Source of the DNA: Candidatus Sericytochromatia bacterium
Lineage (GTDB): Bacteria; Cyanobacteriota; Sericytochromatia; JACMPN01
Assembly (NCBI GenBank): GCA_014377495.1
Contig: JACMPN010000176.1
Span: 1 to 7,947, forward strand
Reading direction: 5' to 3'
Length of the DNA: 7,947 nt
The position numbers and the translations under genes were made by a program. Shown piece after piece: positions 1-5,731 of this stretch; positions within the stretch are counted from its first letter, which is position 1; the number at the start of each line of letters is the position of its first letter. The notes below the pieces were generated by a model. That model saw nothing but the letters and a program-made list of their open reading frames with translations, had not been told where the DNA came from and did no database searches.

Positions 1-218
1 GACGACTTCTGGGGCAGTGTCAGCGGGAGGATCGCCCTGGATGGGAACCAGTTTGGGCCTGAGGCGCTGCTGGGGCTGGCGGCCTTTTCGCATATCGAGG
101 TCGTCTATCACTTTCACCATGTCCCCGAAGACCGGATCGAGAGGTGTTCGGCCCCCAAGGCGATGTCCACCAGCCGGACTGGACGACGGAGCTGATGGCG
201 GACCACTATAAAGGTTAA
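1..218 (+). pseudogene. TrmO/TsaA-type tRNA methyltransferase remnant, internally deleted and frameshifted (5' end outside window)
   Basis: TrmO uses SAM to methylate the t6A modification at position 37 of certain tRNAs. In the frame starting at base 1 the sequence reads DDFWGSV, then GPEALLGLAAFSHIEVVYHF and HHVPEDRIE, which is the N-terminal half of the UPF0066/TsaA fold as I remember it. From base 141 another frame (codons beginning 141, 144 and so on) reads EVFGPQGDVHQPDW then TTELMADHY, ending at TAA 216-218. This matches the usual C-terminal end of the same family. Family members have roughly 55-65 residues between these blocks, including the GIFA, RPN-IG and DGTPVLDIKP segments, and none of that is present. 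The original frame stops at TGA 193-195. I infer a deletion that joined two parts of one gene out of frame near 138-144. A collapsed assembly could look the same. The family assignment rests on remembered motifs. Confidence 0.72.
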
Positions 219-243
219 GCTTTAAGCAAGTTTACTTAAAGCT
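218..243. promoter_or_regulatory. Inverted repeat, AT-rich operator- or promoter-like element
   Basis: Perfect 9-base arms AGCTTTAAG (218-226) and CTTAAAGCT (235-243) flank an 8-base loop. The element lies directly after the stop of the remnant upstream gene and about 72 bases before the ATG of the C39-like peptidase. It is strikingly AT-rich for this DNA. There is no T-tract or GC-rich stem, so it does not look like an intrinsic terminator. A related element sits before the next gene (1297-1315). A regulator-binding or promoter role is inferred. Confidence 0.45.
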
Positions 244-304
244 ATGGGAATAACAAGGGGGTGATCGGGCGACGTGCCTGGTCGACACGGTGCGTTTGCA
301 CGCC

Positions 305-311
305 GAGGAGG
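305..311 (+). promoter_or_regulatory. Ribosome binding site of the C39-like peptidase
   Basis: GAGGAGG lies 4 bases before the ATG at 316. It decides the start over an in-frame GTG at 274, which has only a weak G-rich stretch upstream. Confidence 0.7.
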
Positions 312-315
312 CACG

Positions 316-1233
316 ATGGCCAATGTTGGGGTGTTGACCCGTGAGCCTGTCGCCGCCGCCCGGCAGTCGCCCTGGTCGTCCTTTTCCGGTACGGGTGCGC
401 CGCCCAAGCCGTCCGCCGTCCAAGCCGCCAGCCTGGGGGCCGATCAACGCACCTTCAGCCCCACCGCCGTCAAGACGGGTGCGGTGCCGGCCACCCTGGC
501 CCCGGTGGAGACGACCCTTCCCGTGATCGTGCAGGAACAGACGGGCAATGCCTGTGGCACGACGTCACTGTCGATGGTCCTGACGTATTTCGGCGTGCCC
601 CCAGCGGCGGCCGGTGTCGCCGCCATCGACAAGCGCATCCGGCCCGTCACCAAAGACGGGCTGATCGACTCTTTTACGGCGCCCCGGGACCTGGTCAGCT
701 ATGCCCGCAGGCAGGACCTGCAGGCGACGCTGCACAACCAGTCCTCGCCTGCCGATCTGGCCCGGATGATCGATCAGGGCGTGCCGCCGATCATCCTGTA
801 CGACGGCGAGACCCCGACGGGTGAAGGGCTGCATTACGTCGTCGTCAGCGGTTACCGGTCCGGCAAGGACGGCCGGGACTGGGAGATCACCGATCCGAAC
901 GGCTTCAAGACCCACATGTCGGAGGCCGGGCTGCTGAAAGTCTGGTCGGACCTGCACGCCATGGGCCATGGCGTCGCCTATAACCGGGTGATGATCAGCA
1001 TCGCCCCGGAAACAGGCACCCTGACGACCCCGACGGGCAAACGCATCGCCGCCTCGACGGTGCAACTGCCCAATCACAACTCCCCGCTGGGCCTCGACGT
1101 GGCCGGCACCCTGGCCAACAAGGGGATCCGCCTCGTGTCCAAAGCCTACGAGGCCAGCCCCTGGATCGCCGGCAAGGTGAAAAAGCACATGGGCGGCTTC
1201 GAAAGCGGCCTGCGGGCCAAGTCGGCACACTGA
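316..1233 (+). CDS. C39-like cysteine peptidase-fold protein (Peptidase_C39_2 type)
   Basis: The predicted protein has 305 residues. Residues 1-65 are rich in Pro, Ala, Ser and Thr and probably disordered. No hydrophobic signal peptide is visible. Residues 70-95 carry the papain-like catalytic start, with EQTGNACGTTS placing the nucleophile at Cys80 and a likely oxyanion Gln at 75 or 73. GLHYVVVSGY places the catalytic His at 173, and ITDPNG places Asp at 193, so the Cys-His-Asp order and spacing fit the C39-like fold. About 80 residues follow (225-305) that I do not recognise. Members of this fold cleave peptides, but many stand-alone versions have no known substrate. It is not the ABC-transporter-fused bacteriocin peptidase, because no membrane or ATPase domain is present. 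The ATG at 316 is chosen for its strong Shine-Dalgarno. The gene is followed by its own terminator, so it is probably transcribed alone. A link to the next gene is inferred only from adjacency and similar upstream repeats. Confidence 0.8.
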   Translation: MANVGVLTREPVAAARQSPWSSFSGTGAPPKPSAVQAASLGADQRTFSPTAVKTGAVPATLAPVETTLPVIVQEQTGNACGTTSLSMVLTYFGVPPAAAGVAAIDKRIRPVTKDGLIDSFTAPRDLVSYARRQDLQATLHNQSSPADLARMIDQGVPPIILYDGETPTGEGLHYVVVSGYRSGKDGRDWEITDPNGFKTHMSEAGLLKVWSDLHAMGHGVAYNRVMISIAPETGTLTTPTGKRIAASTVQLPNHNSPLGLDVAGTLANKGIRLVSKAYEASPWIAGKVKKHMGGFESGLRAKSAH

Positions 1234-1250
1234 TTGCGGATTTCGGGTCC

Positions 1251-1292
1251 GGCGCCGTCAGCATGATGCAAATCCTGCTGACGGCGCCTTTT
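1251..1292 (+). terminator. Intrinsic terminator of the C39-like peptidase gene
   Basis: Perfect 13-base arms GGCGCCGTCAGCA (1251-1263) and TGCTGACGGCGCC (1276-1288) enclose a 12-base loop and are followed by TTTT (1289-1292). It starts 17 bases after the stop codon. Confidence 0.85.
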
Positions 1293-1296
1293 CAGC

Positions 1297-1315
1297 GCTT
1301 AAGGTTGCTTTAAGC
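1297..1315. promoter_or_regulatory. TTAA-containing inverted repeat upstream of the glycine-zipper protein gene
   Basis: Arms GCTTAA (1297-1302) and TTAAGC (1310-1315) flank a 7-base loop, 86 bases before the ATG at 1402. Read on the - strand it begins GCTTAAAGCAA, which differs by one base from GCTTTAAGCAA at 219-229 upstream of the preceding gene. The similar position and sequence suggest a shared regulator or promoter class, which is inference. Confidence 0.4.
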
Positions 1316-1401
1316 CTGGCGCCGAGCGCGACGTGACAGTTTCTGAACAGCCTACAACCTGAACATCACCTGGACGGGTGTCGTGGATGTTGGGGGAAAA
1401 G

Positions 1402-2007
1402 ATGGTTACAGCAACGGCTACGCCTGTTTCGAACGGTCTCACTGCGACCGTTGGACCTCAGACCTTTGCCCGGGTGATTGCCGTCAATCCCAACCTGAAT
1501 CTGGCCACGGCTGCCGCCATGACGAAGAAAAACGGTTACGACGAGGTCTTCCTCCAGACGAGTTCCGGCCGCCTGTTTGCAGCCGTCGGGTTCGGCGGCA
1601 AGCTGAACGTCCGCGAGGGCTTCACCGGCCAGGTCAACGGCGAGTGGGCCCGGGTCGTCCATGTCGACGACGAGGTCAACTCGGCGAAAGAAGGGGCCCT
1701 GTCACCCTTTAAGACGATCGGTAGCCTGTTCAGCAACTCCGGCGCCACAGCCGTCACCGCCATGGTCTCCTCCACCGTCGGCGGCATGATGGCCGGTGCG
1801 GCGATGGGGGCACCCAGTGCAATCCGTCTCGGTGCTCTGGCCCGCACGGCCGGTGGGGCGTTCAGCGCCGCCATCCAGCCCCTGGCCGTCAGCGGGGCGA
1901 TCGGCATCGGCGTCACGGCCATCGTCATGGGGGCCTGGGCCGGCATCGGGGCGACCCGCGGCGCCACCCGCAAAGGCGACGAACTCACCCTGCAGATGCT
2001 CCAGTAG
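1402..2007 (+). CDS. Unrecognised protein with glycine-zipper hydrophobic C-terminal half
   Basis: I do not recognise this 201-residue protein. Residues 1-20 are Thr/Ala-rich. Residues 20-95 look like a small soluble domain with alternating hydrophobic stretches, such as DEVFLQTSSGRLFAAVG and GEWARVVHVDDEV. From residue 113 it becomes rich in Ala and Gly, with two hydrophobic segments near 114-137 and 161-184. The first carries an exact GxxxGxxxG zipper (Gly128, Gly132, Gly136) and the second has Gly177-x3-Gly181. A short Arg/Lys-containing tail ends at residue 201. Glycine zippers pack membrane helices and occur in channels, holin-like and pore-forming proteins, so membrane insertion as a helical hairpin is plausible. 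No N-terminal signal is visible. The start at 1402 follows GGGGGA (1392-1397). In-frame ATG 1387 and GTG 1378 are alternatives that add up to 8 residues. It lies just after a C39-like peptidase gene, with a terminator between them. Confidence 0.72.
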   Translation: MVTATATPVSNGLTATVGPQTFARVIAVNPNLNLATAAAMTKKNGYDEVFLQTSSGRLFAAVGFGGKLNVREGFTGQVNGEWARVVHVDDEVNSAKEGALSPFKTIGSLFSNSGATAVTAMVSSTVGGMMAGAAMGAPSAIRLGALARTAGGAFSAAIQPLAVSGAIGIGVTAIVMGAWAGIGATRGATRKGDELTLQMLQ

Positions 2008-2031
2008 CCCTGCGGACTTACAGACGGCAAC

Positions 2032-2059
2032 GGCGCCCCCGGCAACCAGGGGCGCCTTT
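2032..2059 (+). terminator. Hairpin terminator between convergent genes
   Basis: Arms GGCGCCCC (2032-2039) and GGGGCGCC (2049-2056) are followed by TTT and then a C/T-rich stretch. It lies 24 bases after the stop of the glycine-zipper protein gene and 22 bases before the convergent end of the squalene synthase-like gene. The short T-run makes it weaker than the terminator at 1251. The stem could also slow polymerase arriving on the other strand. Confidence 0.6.
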
Positions 2060-2081
2060 CCCGTTTCTCAGGGACTTCGGC

Positions 2082-3161
2082 TCAGCGCACCAGCAGGTCG
2101 TGGAGGTCGGCCGCACCGAGGTTACCCCGGTAGCCCGCCGGCAACGTTACCGCTACGGGCTGGTGGGAGTCGGCTGACGGTGTCGTCACCGGCAAAGCCG
2201 CTGCCAGCCGTTCGTATAGCCGTTGCAGCGCGTCCGCATCGGTGATCGCCCCGTCGATTTCCGCAAGGAGCAGCGCCGTTTCCGCCCGGGGGAGCTTCGG
2301 AGCGACGTCCTCTTCCCAGGAGCGCACCACCCAGGGGATTGTCGCCATCCCCATGAACAGGGACCAGGCACAAAAGAGCCGCAGGGAGACGATCTCCCCG
2401 GGCATGGCCAACACGCAGCGCAAAGCACCGGGGAGGTTACCGACAAGGCTGGCCAGCAGGGCATCACGATCGGTGAAAAAGCGCCGCCCTACTTGCTCGT
2501 CGGTCCGCTGATCCTTGAGGATGTTCACCTTTTGCAGGGCCAGACCCAGGTGGTAACAGTCGACAAGGCGTTCCGGTGCCAGGGCCAGCTCGGGGCGGGC
2601 GGCGGCCAACAGGTCGTTGGTCAGCTCGCCGATGACCCCGGCCACATAAAAGCAGTACTGGTTCAACACCACGGACGTCTCGAAGCCGGTCAGCCCGCTG
2701 GCACAGAAATGCTGCATGCCGGTGCTCATGTCGCTGTAGCAGCGCAGCAGGGCGGTGCGGGCGGCAGGCGGCAGGGCGTGGACGTGGGCCAGGACGGTGG
2801 CCGTATCGGTCAGCAGGCGCTGCTCGCCCTCCGGGATATCGCCGGGGAAGCGGGCTGCCCAGGCGGTAATGGCGGCCGCGTCGACCCGATGATCGAGGAC
2901 GAAGGCGTCGAACGCCTGGAACTGCAATTGTTGTAGCTCGGGCGTCGGCCACGTGGCGTCCTCTACCGTGTCGAGCAGCCGAAAGAGCAGGTAGGCGAGC
3001 GACAGCCACTCCCGGAACGGGGCGTCCAGCTGGGCCAGGCAAAAAGCGAAACTGCGGCTGACCCGCTCCAGGTGGGCCTGGTAAAACTCGCAGGGGTCGC
3101 CGTCGGTCGCGCTGCTAAGCGCAGGGGGTGACTGGATGTCTATGCGTGTTTGAGACTGCAT
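2082..3161 (-). CDS. Squalene synthase-type head-to-head prenyl synthase
   Basis: Squalene synthases join two farnesyl diphosphates head to head through presqualene diphosphate to make squalene, the precursor of hopanoids and sterols. Close relatives make dehydrosqualene or phytoene. The 359-residue protein has SRSFAF at 35-40, and a first Asp-rich motif in YLLFRLLDTVED (Asp64, Glu67, Asp68). A central block, YCFYVAGVIGELTNDL (169-184), matches the conserved YCxYVAG segment. The second motif, LQKVNILKDQRTD (209-221), is followed by GRRFF (225-229), and FCAWSLFMGMATIP lies at 263-276. The LQKxNI-D and GRxFF wording is that of eukaryote-like squalene synthase, more than of phytoene synthase or HpnC/HpnD. 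The ATG at 3159-3161 is chosen because it gives a normal family length. An in-frame GTG at 3261-3263 would add 34 residues with no family resemblance. The upstream Shine-Dalgarno is weak. It lies downstream of the aldehyde dehydrogenase after a 360-base gap. The squalene or dehydrosqualene product is not settled. Confidence 0.9.
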   Translation of the reverse strand: MQSQTRIDIQSPPALSSATDGDPCEFYQAHLERVSRSFAFCLAQLDAPFREWLSLAYLLFRLLDTVEDATWPTPELQQLQFQAFDAFVLDHRVDAAAITAWAARFPGDIPEGEQRLLTDTATVLAHVHALPPAARTALLRCYSDMSTGMQHFCASGLTGFETSVVLNQYCFYVAGVIGELTNDLLAAARPELALAPERLVDCYHLGLALQKVNILKDQRTDEQVGRRFFTDRDALLASLVGNLPGALRCVLAMPGEIVSLRLFCAWSLFMGMATIPWVVRSWEEDVAPKLPRAETALLLAEIDGAITDADALQRLYERLAAALPVTTPSADSHQPVAVTLPAGYRGNLGAADLHDLLVR

Positions 3162-3283
3162 TAGGAGCCTATGCCGGTGGGTGCGACCGAGCCCGGTGCG
3201 GAGATGCAATGCCAGGCAAGGCAGCGTGACGAAGCGTACCCGGGGCGGTACGGTGAGGAACACTGACGCAACCTGACGCAGCA

Positions 3284-3305
3284 GCTCGGTGCCAGGCCAC
3301 CGAGC
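3284..3305 (-). repeat. Inverted repeat in possible leader of the squalene synthase-like gene
   Basis: Perfect 8-base arms GCTCGGTG and CACCGAGC surround a 6-base loop. A second, weaker stem (3307-3333) lies next to it. There is no T-tract on either strand, so it is unlikely to be a terminator. It may be a leader structure or binding site. Confidence 0.35.
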
Positions 3306-3426
3306 ACCTACCGGGATAGGCTCTATAGGTAGGGTGTTCCCGTTTGGCCGGAAACGTCAAGCGCTCGCTGCGGCTGTCGGCCTCGGCATCCTGGCCAGGG
3401 GCATGCCCGACTCCCGTTCAGAATCA

Positions 3427-3457
3427 GAGCGGGCCGGACATCATGTCCGGCCCGCTC
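3427..3457 (-). terminator. Strong GC-rich hairpin, possible terminator after the aldehyde dehydrogenase
   Basis: Perfect 15-base arms, GAGCGGGCCGGACAT (3427-3441) and its complement (3443-3457), are centred on one base. On the - strand the stem is followed by TGATTCTG, only mildly T-rich. On the + strand it is followed by GGCGGG. A - strand terminator role is therefore the better reading, but it lacks a proper T-tract. Confidence 0.5.
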
Positions 3458-3495
3458 GGCGGGTGGCGTCGGCCTTACCACAAGTAGCCGTGTAG

Positions 3496-3515
3496 CCCCT
3501 TCTTTGAAGAAGGGG
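3496..3515 (-). repeat. Near-palindromic hairpin just after the aldehyde dehydrogenase stop
   Basis: Arms CCCCTTCTT (3496-3504) and AAGAAGGGG (3507-3515) pair perfectly around a two-base centre, 6 bases beyond the stop codon. The next bases on the - strand are CTACACGG, so there is no T-tract. It could protect the mRNA 3' end, act with the stem at 3427-3457, or be a copy of a dispersed palindromic repeat. Confidence 0.45.
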
Positions 3516-3521
3516 AGGCTG

Positions 3522-4994
3522 TCAGCGGTATAGGAACTTGATCGCCTGCTCCAGCAGCCCGGTCATCTGGCGGGTGTAGGGGAACCAGTATGGCTCCCGG
3601 CTCAGGCCCAGCCGGTCGACGACGACGGACTTGACCCGGACCATCTCCATCAGACCCTCTTCACCGTGCAGGCGGCCAAAGCCCGATTCCTTGATGCCGC
3701 CGAAGGGCAGGGCGGGGATGCCATAGTTGACCAGATGGTCGTTGACGCAGACGACGCCGGCATTCAGCTGGGCGGCGATGATCTCGCCCCGGCCCGTGTC
3801 CCGCGTCCAGACGCTGGCCGTCAGGCCGAAGGGTGTCTCATTGGCCAGCCGGACGGCGGTCTGCACGTCCGGGACCCGCATGATCGGCAGCACGGGGCCG
3901 AATGTCTCCTCCTGCATCACCGGCATCTCCGATGTCACGTCGCTGAGCACGGTGGGCTCGTAGGCAAAGCCGTTGGTGCCTTCGCGACCGCCGGTGAGGA
4001 CCTGGGCCCCCTGCTGGATGGCACTGGCCACGTGACTCTCGACGATTTTGCGCTGGCGCTCGGAGATCATCGCACCGATCTCGATGTCGCCGCTGTCCAC
4101 GCCTTGGCGCAGGGCGTTCGTTTTGGCGACGACCTTGGCGGTAAACGCCTCGGCCACCGAGTCGACGACATAGACCCGCTCGACGGCCATGCAGGTCTGA
4201 CCGGAGTTGCTGAACGCCGCCCAGACGGCACCCGCCGAAGCCCGCTCCAAATCGGCGTCGGCGCAGACGATCATCGGGTCTTTGCCGCCCAGTTCCATTA
4301 CCACGGGGGTCAGGCTGTCGGCCGCCGCGGCCATGATCTTCTTGCCGGTGGCGACGCTGCCGGTGAAGCAGATCTTGTCCGTGCCGGCCGTGACGAGGGC
4401 GGCGCCCGTTTCACCGGTGCCGGTGACGATCTGGAACACCTCGGGATCCGGCAGCACCTGCTTGAGCAATTGGCCGATCAGCTGGCCGGTGAGCGAGGTC
4501 AGCTCCGAGGGCTTGAGGACGACGGCGTTACCGGCGATCAGGGCCGTGAGGACCGGCGTGTGGGGCAGCAGGAACGGATAGTTCCAAGGCGAGATGACCC
4601 CGATGACGCCCATCGGCTCATAACGCTTGTAGGCCCGCTTGTGCAGGACGATGCCCGAGCTGACCTTGCGGGGGGCGAGGGCCTTGGCGGCCACATTGCG
4701 GTAGTGGCGGATCATCTCCAGCACGGCGAAGATCTCGACGAGCACCTCGGTGCGTGGCTTGCTCGTCTCTTTCCAGACGGTCTCGACGATCCGGTCGATG
4801 TTTTCGACGATCACCGTCTGGTAGCGGCGCATGGTGTGGAGCCGCCGCTGCACCGACAGGGCCGCCCAGGCGGGCTGGGCAAGGCGGGCCCGCTGCACGG
4901 CGGCGAGTACGTCGGCCGGCGTGTGGATGGGGACCTCGCCCACGTTTTCCAGGGTCGCCGGGTTAATGCTCGACAGATGCGTAACGGTCGCCAT
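3522..4994 (-). CDS. NAD(P)-dependent aldehyde dehydrogenase
   Basis: It oxidises an aldehyde to the carboxylic acid using NAD or NADP. The 490-residue length is normal for the superfamily. Visible hallmarks are the N-terminal SINPAT start, ISPWNYPF with the catalytic Asn138, VVLKPSE with the cofactor-binding Lys161, and FTGSVATGK (210-218). ELGGKDP carries the general base Glu234, SNSGQTCMAVERV carries the nucleophile Cys268, and EETFGPVLP includes Glu363 and Phe365. All key residues are intact. The C-terminal tail, PYWFPYTRQ followed by LLEQAIKFLYR, is amphipathic and basic and resembles tails in a subgroup related to succinate-semialdehyde and medium-chain aldehyde dehydrogenases. It might touch the membrane. 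Substrate cannot be read from sequence. Position upstream of a squalene synthase-like gene allows a role in oxidising a terpenoid or carotenoid aldehyde, but a general aldehyde-clearing role is equally possible. ATG 4992-4994 follows GAGG on the - strand. Confidence 0.95.
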   Translation of the reverse strand: MATVTHLSSINPATLENVGEVPIHTPADVLAAVQRARLAQPAWAALSVQRRLHTMRRYQTVIVENIDRIVETVWKETSKPRTEVLVEIFAVLEMIRHYRNVAAKALAPRKVSSGIVLHKRAYKRYEPMGVIGVISPWNYPFLLPHTPVLTALIAGNAVVLKPSELTSLTGQLIGQLLKQVLPDPEVFQIVTGTGETGAALVTAGTDKICFTGSVATGKKIMAAAADSLTPVVMELGGKDPMIVCADADLERASAGAVWAAFSNSGQTCMAVERVYVVDSVAEAFTAKVVAKTNALRQGVDSGDIEIGAMISERQRKIVESHVASAIQQGAQVLTGGREGTNGFAYEPTVLSDVTSEMPVMQEETFGPVLPIMRVPDVQTAVRLANETPFGLTASVWTRDTGRGEIIAAQLNAGVVCVNDHLVNYGIPALPFGGIKESGFGRLHGEEGLMEMVRVKSVVVDRLGLSREPYWFPYTRQMTGLLEQAIKFLYR

Positions 4995-5029
4995 CTCGGA
5001 TTACCTCATGGTGCCAATGTTGTAGCGCC

Positions 5030-5058
5030 ATTCTACCAAGCCGGGCAACCACTGCCGC
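5030..5058 (-). promoter_or_regulatory. Possible promoter of the aldehyde dehydrogenase gene
   Basis: On the - strand, TAGAAT (5035-5030) matches five of six bases of a sigma-70 -10 box. It lies 17 bases after GCGGCA (5058-5053), a poor -35 match, and about 35 bases before the start codon. The -10 box and distance are good and the -35 is weak. Confidence 0.3.
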
Positions 5059-5160
5059 ACCCGCCGTTGCCCCGGATACCGTGCCGCCTGCCGTCCTGCC
5101 AGTCAGGGTGCTGTTTAGCAGGATTTGCATTCGGGTTCAATAGGGAGACGTGGCCGTGAC

Positions 5161-5171
5161 CTGTCGGACAG
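5161..5171. repeat. Short palindrome in the divergent spacer
   Basis: CTGTC and GACAG are separated by a single G. It lies in the spacer between the divergent aldehyde dehydrogenase and small-protein genes, 42 bases before the latter's start. It is short enough to arise by chance. An operator role is possible. Confidence 0.2.
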
Positions 5172-5201
5172 CGTCGATGCCGGTTGCGATAGGATCGTGA
5201 T

Positions 5202-5207
5202 GAGGAG
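5202..5207 (+). promoter_or_regulatory. Ribosome binding site of the 136-residue protein gene
   Basis: GAGGAG lies 5 bases before the ATG at 5213. It fixes that start and supports this frame over the overlapping longer reading frame beginning at 5125. Confidence 0.65.
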
Positions 5208-5212
5208 AGCGC

Positions 5213-5623
5213 ATGCAGGTGGATCCCCTCGACCCCAAAGCCAAAGCCGACTCAGCGGAAGCGCCGCTGCTCTTGCCGGCACCCCCCAGTTATCCGCTGC
5301 TGGGGCCGCCGCCCCGCAACTCCCCTGCCCCCGACCTGCCGCTCAGCGATGCGGTGACCCTGTGGACGGGCTGGCTCCTCGCCGCCGCACACATCGACGT
5401 CGGCGACCATGTGCGCCGCTGTGTCTCGGCCCTGAACGCCCGCTTGACCAGCCCGAACGGGAACCGGACCTATTTCGCCTATCCGACGGAGTCCCTCGAG
5501 CGGGTCCAGCGGCAATTGGCCCAGCAGGGCCGCAGTCCCGCCAACGTGGACGAGGGTCAGGCGTGGCGGACCCTTTCCCGGGCATTCGCCCAGGCCATCC
5601 AGATGCGGGGCGTGCTCGGTTAA
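5213..5623 (+). CDS. Unrecognised 136-residue protein with proline-rich N-terminus
   Basis: I do not recognise this protein. Residues 1-45 are rich in Pro, Ala and acidic residues and probably unstructured, with a run PAPPSYPLLGPPP at 22-34. Residues 46-80 form a likely helical stretch, LSDAVTLWTGWLLAAAHIDV then GDHVRRCVSALNARL. A possible loop with Asn/Gly and Tyr follows (81-91), then further likely helices, ESLERVQRQLAQQG (93-106) and EGQAWRTLSRAFAQAIQMRG (114-133). There is no signal peptide, metal site or convincing transmembrane helix, so it is probably cytosolic. A strong Shine-Dalgarno and a terminator 42 bases after the stop support it as a real gene. It sits between a divergent aldehyde dehydrogenase gene and argS, and nothing in the context gives it a job. 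Confidence 0.7.
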   Translation: MQVDPLDPKAKADSAEAPLLLPAPPSYPLLGPPPRNSPAPDLPLSDAVTLWTGWLLAAAHIDVGDHVRRCVSALNARLTSPNGNRTYFAYPTESLERVQRQLAQQGRSPANVDEGQAWRTLSRAFAQAIQMRGVLG

Positions 5624-5665
5624 CCGCCCGCCCGGGCCCCGTGTCCCGGCCTCCCTTCAGGTCCT

Positions 5666-5697
5666 AAAGCCCTCCATGCTAGACTGGAGGGCTTTTT
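5666..5697 (+). terminator. Intrinsic terminator upstream of argS
   Basis: Arms AAAGCCCTCCA (5666-5676) and TGGAGGGCTTT (5685-5695) enclose an 8-base loop, with a T-run at 5693-5697. It ends the 136-residue protein gene. It lies only 34 bases before the argS ATG, so the argS promoter must overlap it, or the hairpin must act as an attenuator for argS. Confidence 0.85.
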
Positions 5698-5731
5698 CGT
5701 ATCCAAACACGCCTATCGGAGACCCTTTGCC

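Larger units (their letters stand above)
3162..3521 (-). other. Hairpin-rich spacer between aldehyde dehydrogenase and squalene synthase-like genes
   Basis: No convincing gene is seen. Read on the - strand, it holds a hairpin 6 bases after the aldehyde dehydrogenase stop (3496-3515), a very stable GC-rich hairpin (3427-3457), an inverted repeat CCTACC/GGTAGG (3307-3312 and 3328-3333), and another with arms GCTCGGTG/CACCGAGC (3284-3291 and 3298-3305). A direct repeat CTGACGCA occurs at 3263-3270 and 3273-3280, ten bases apart. The squalene synthase-like gene may have its own promoter and a structured leader here. No promoter hexamer pair with standard spacing was found. Confidence 0.5.

Noticed and set aside
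565..1230. - strand reading frame opposite the C39-like peptidase
   Set aside because: The + strand frame has the catalytic Cys-His-Asp pattern and a strong ribosome site. The antisense frame has neither.
3316..3363. TTGACG and TATAGA on the - strand as a promoter for the squalene synthase-like gene
   Set aside because: The hexamers are separated by 27 bases, far from the usual 16-18.
3666..5159. Long + strand reading frame opposite the aldehyde dehydrogenase
   Set aside because: It is antisense to an intact, clearly recognisable enzyme. The composition is explained by GC-rich third codon positions, and there is no family resemblance.
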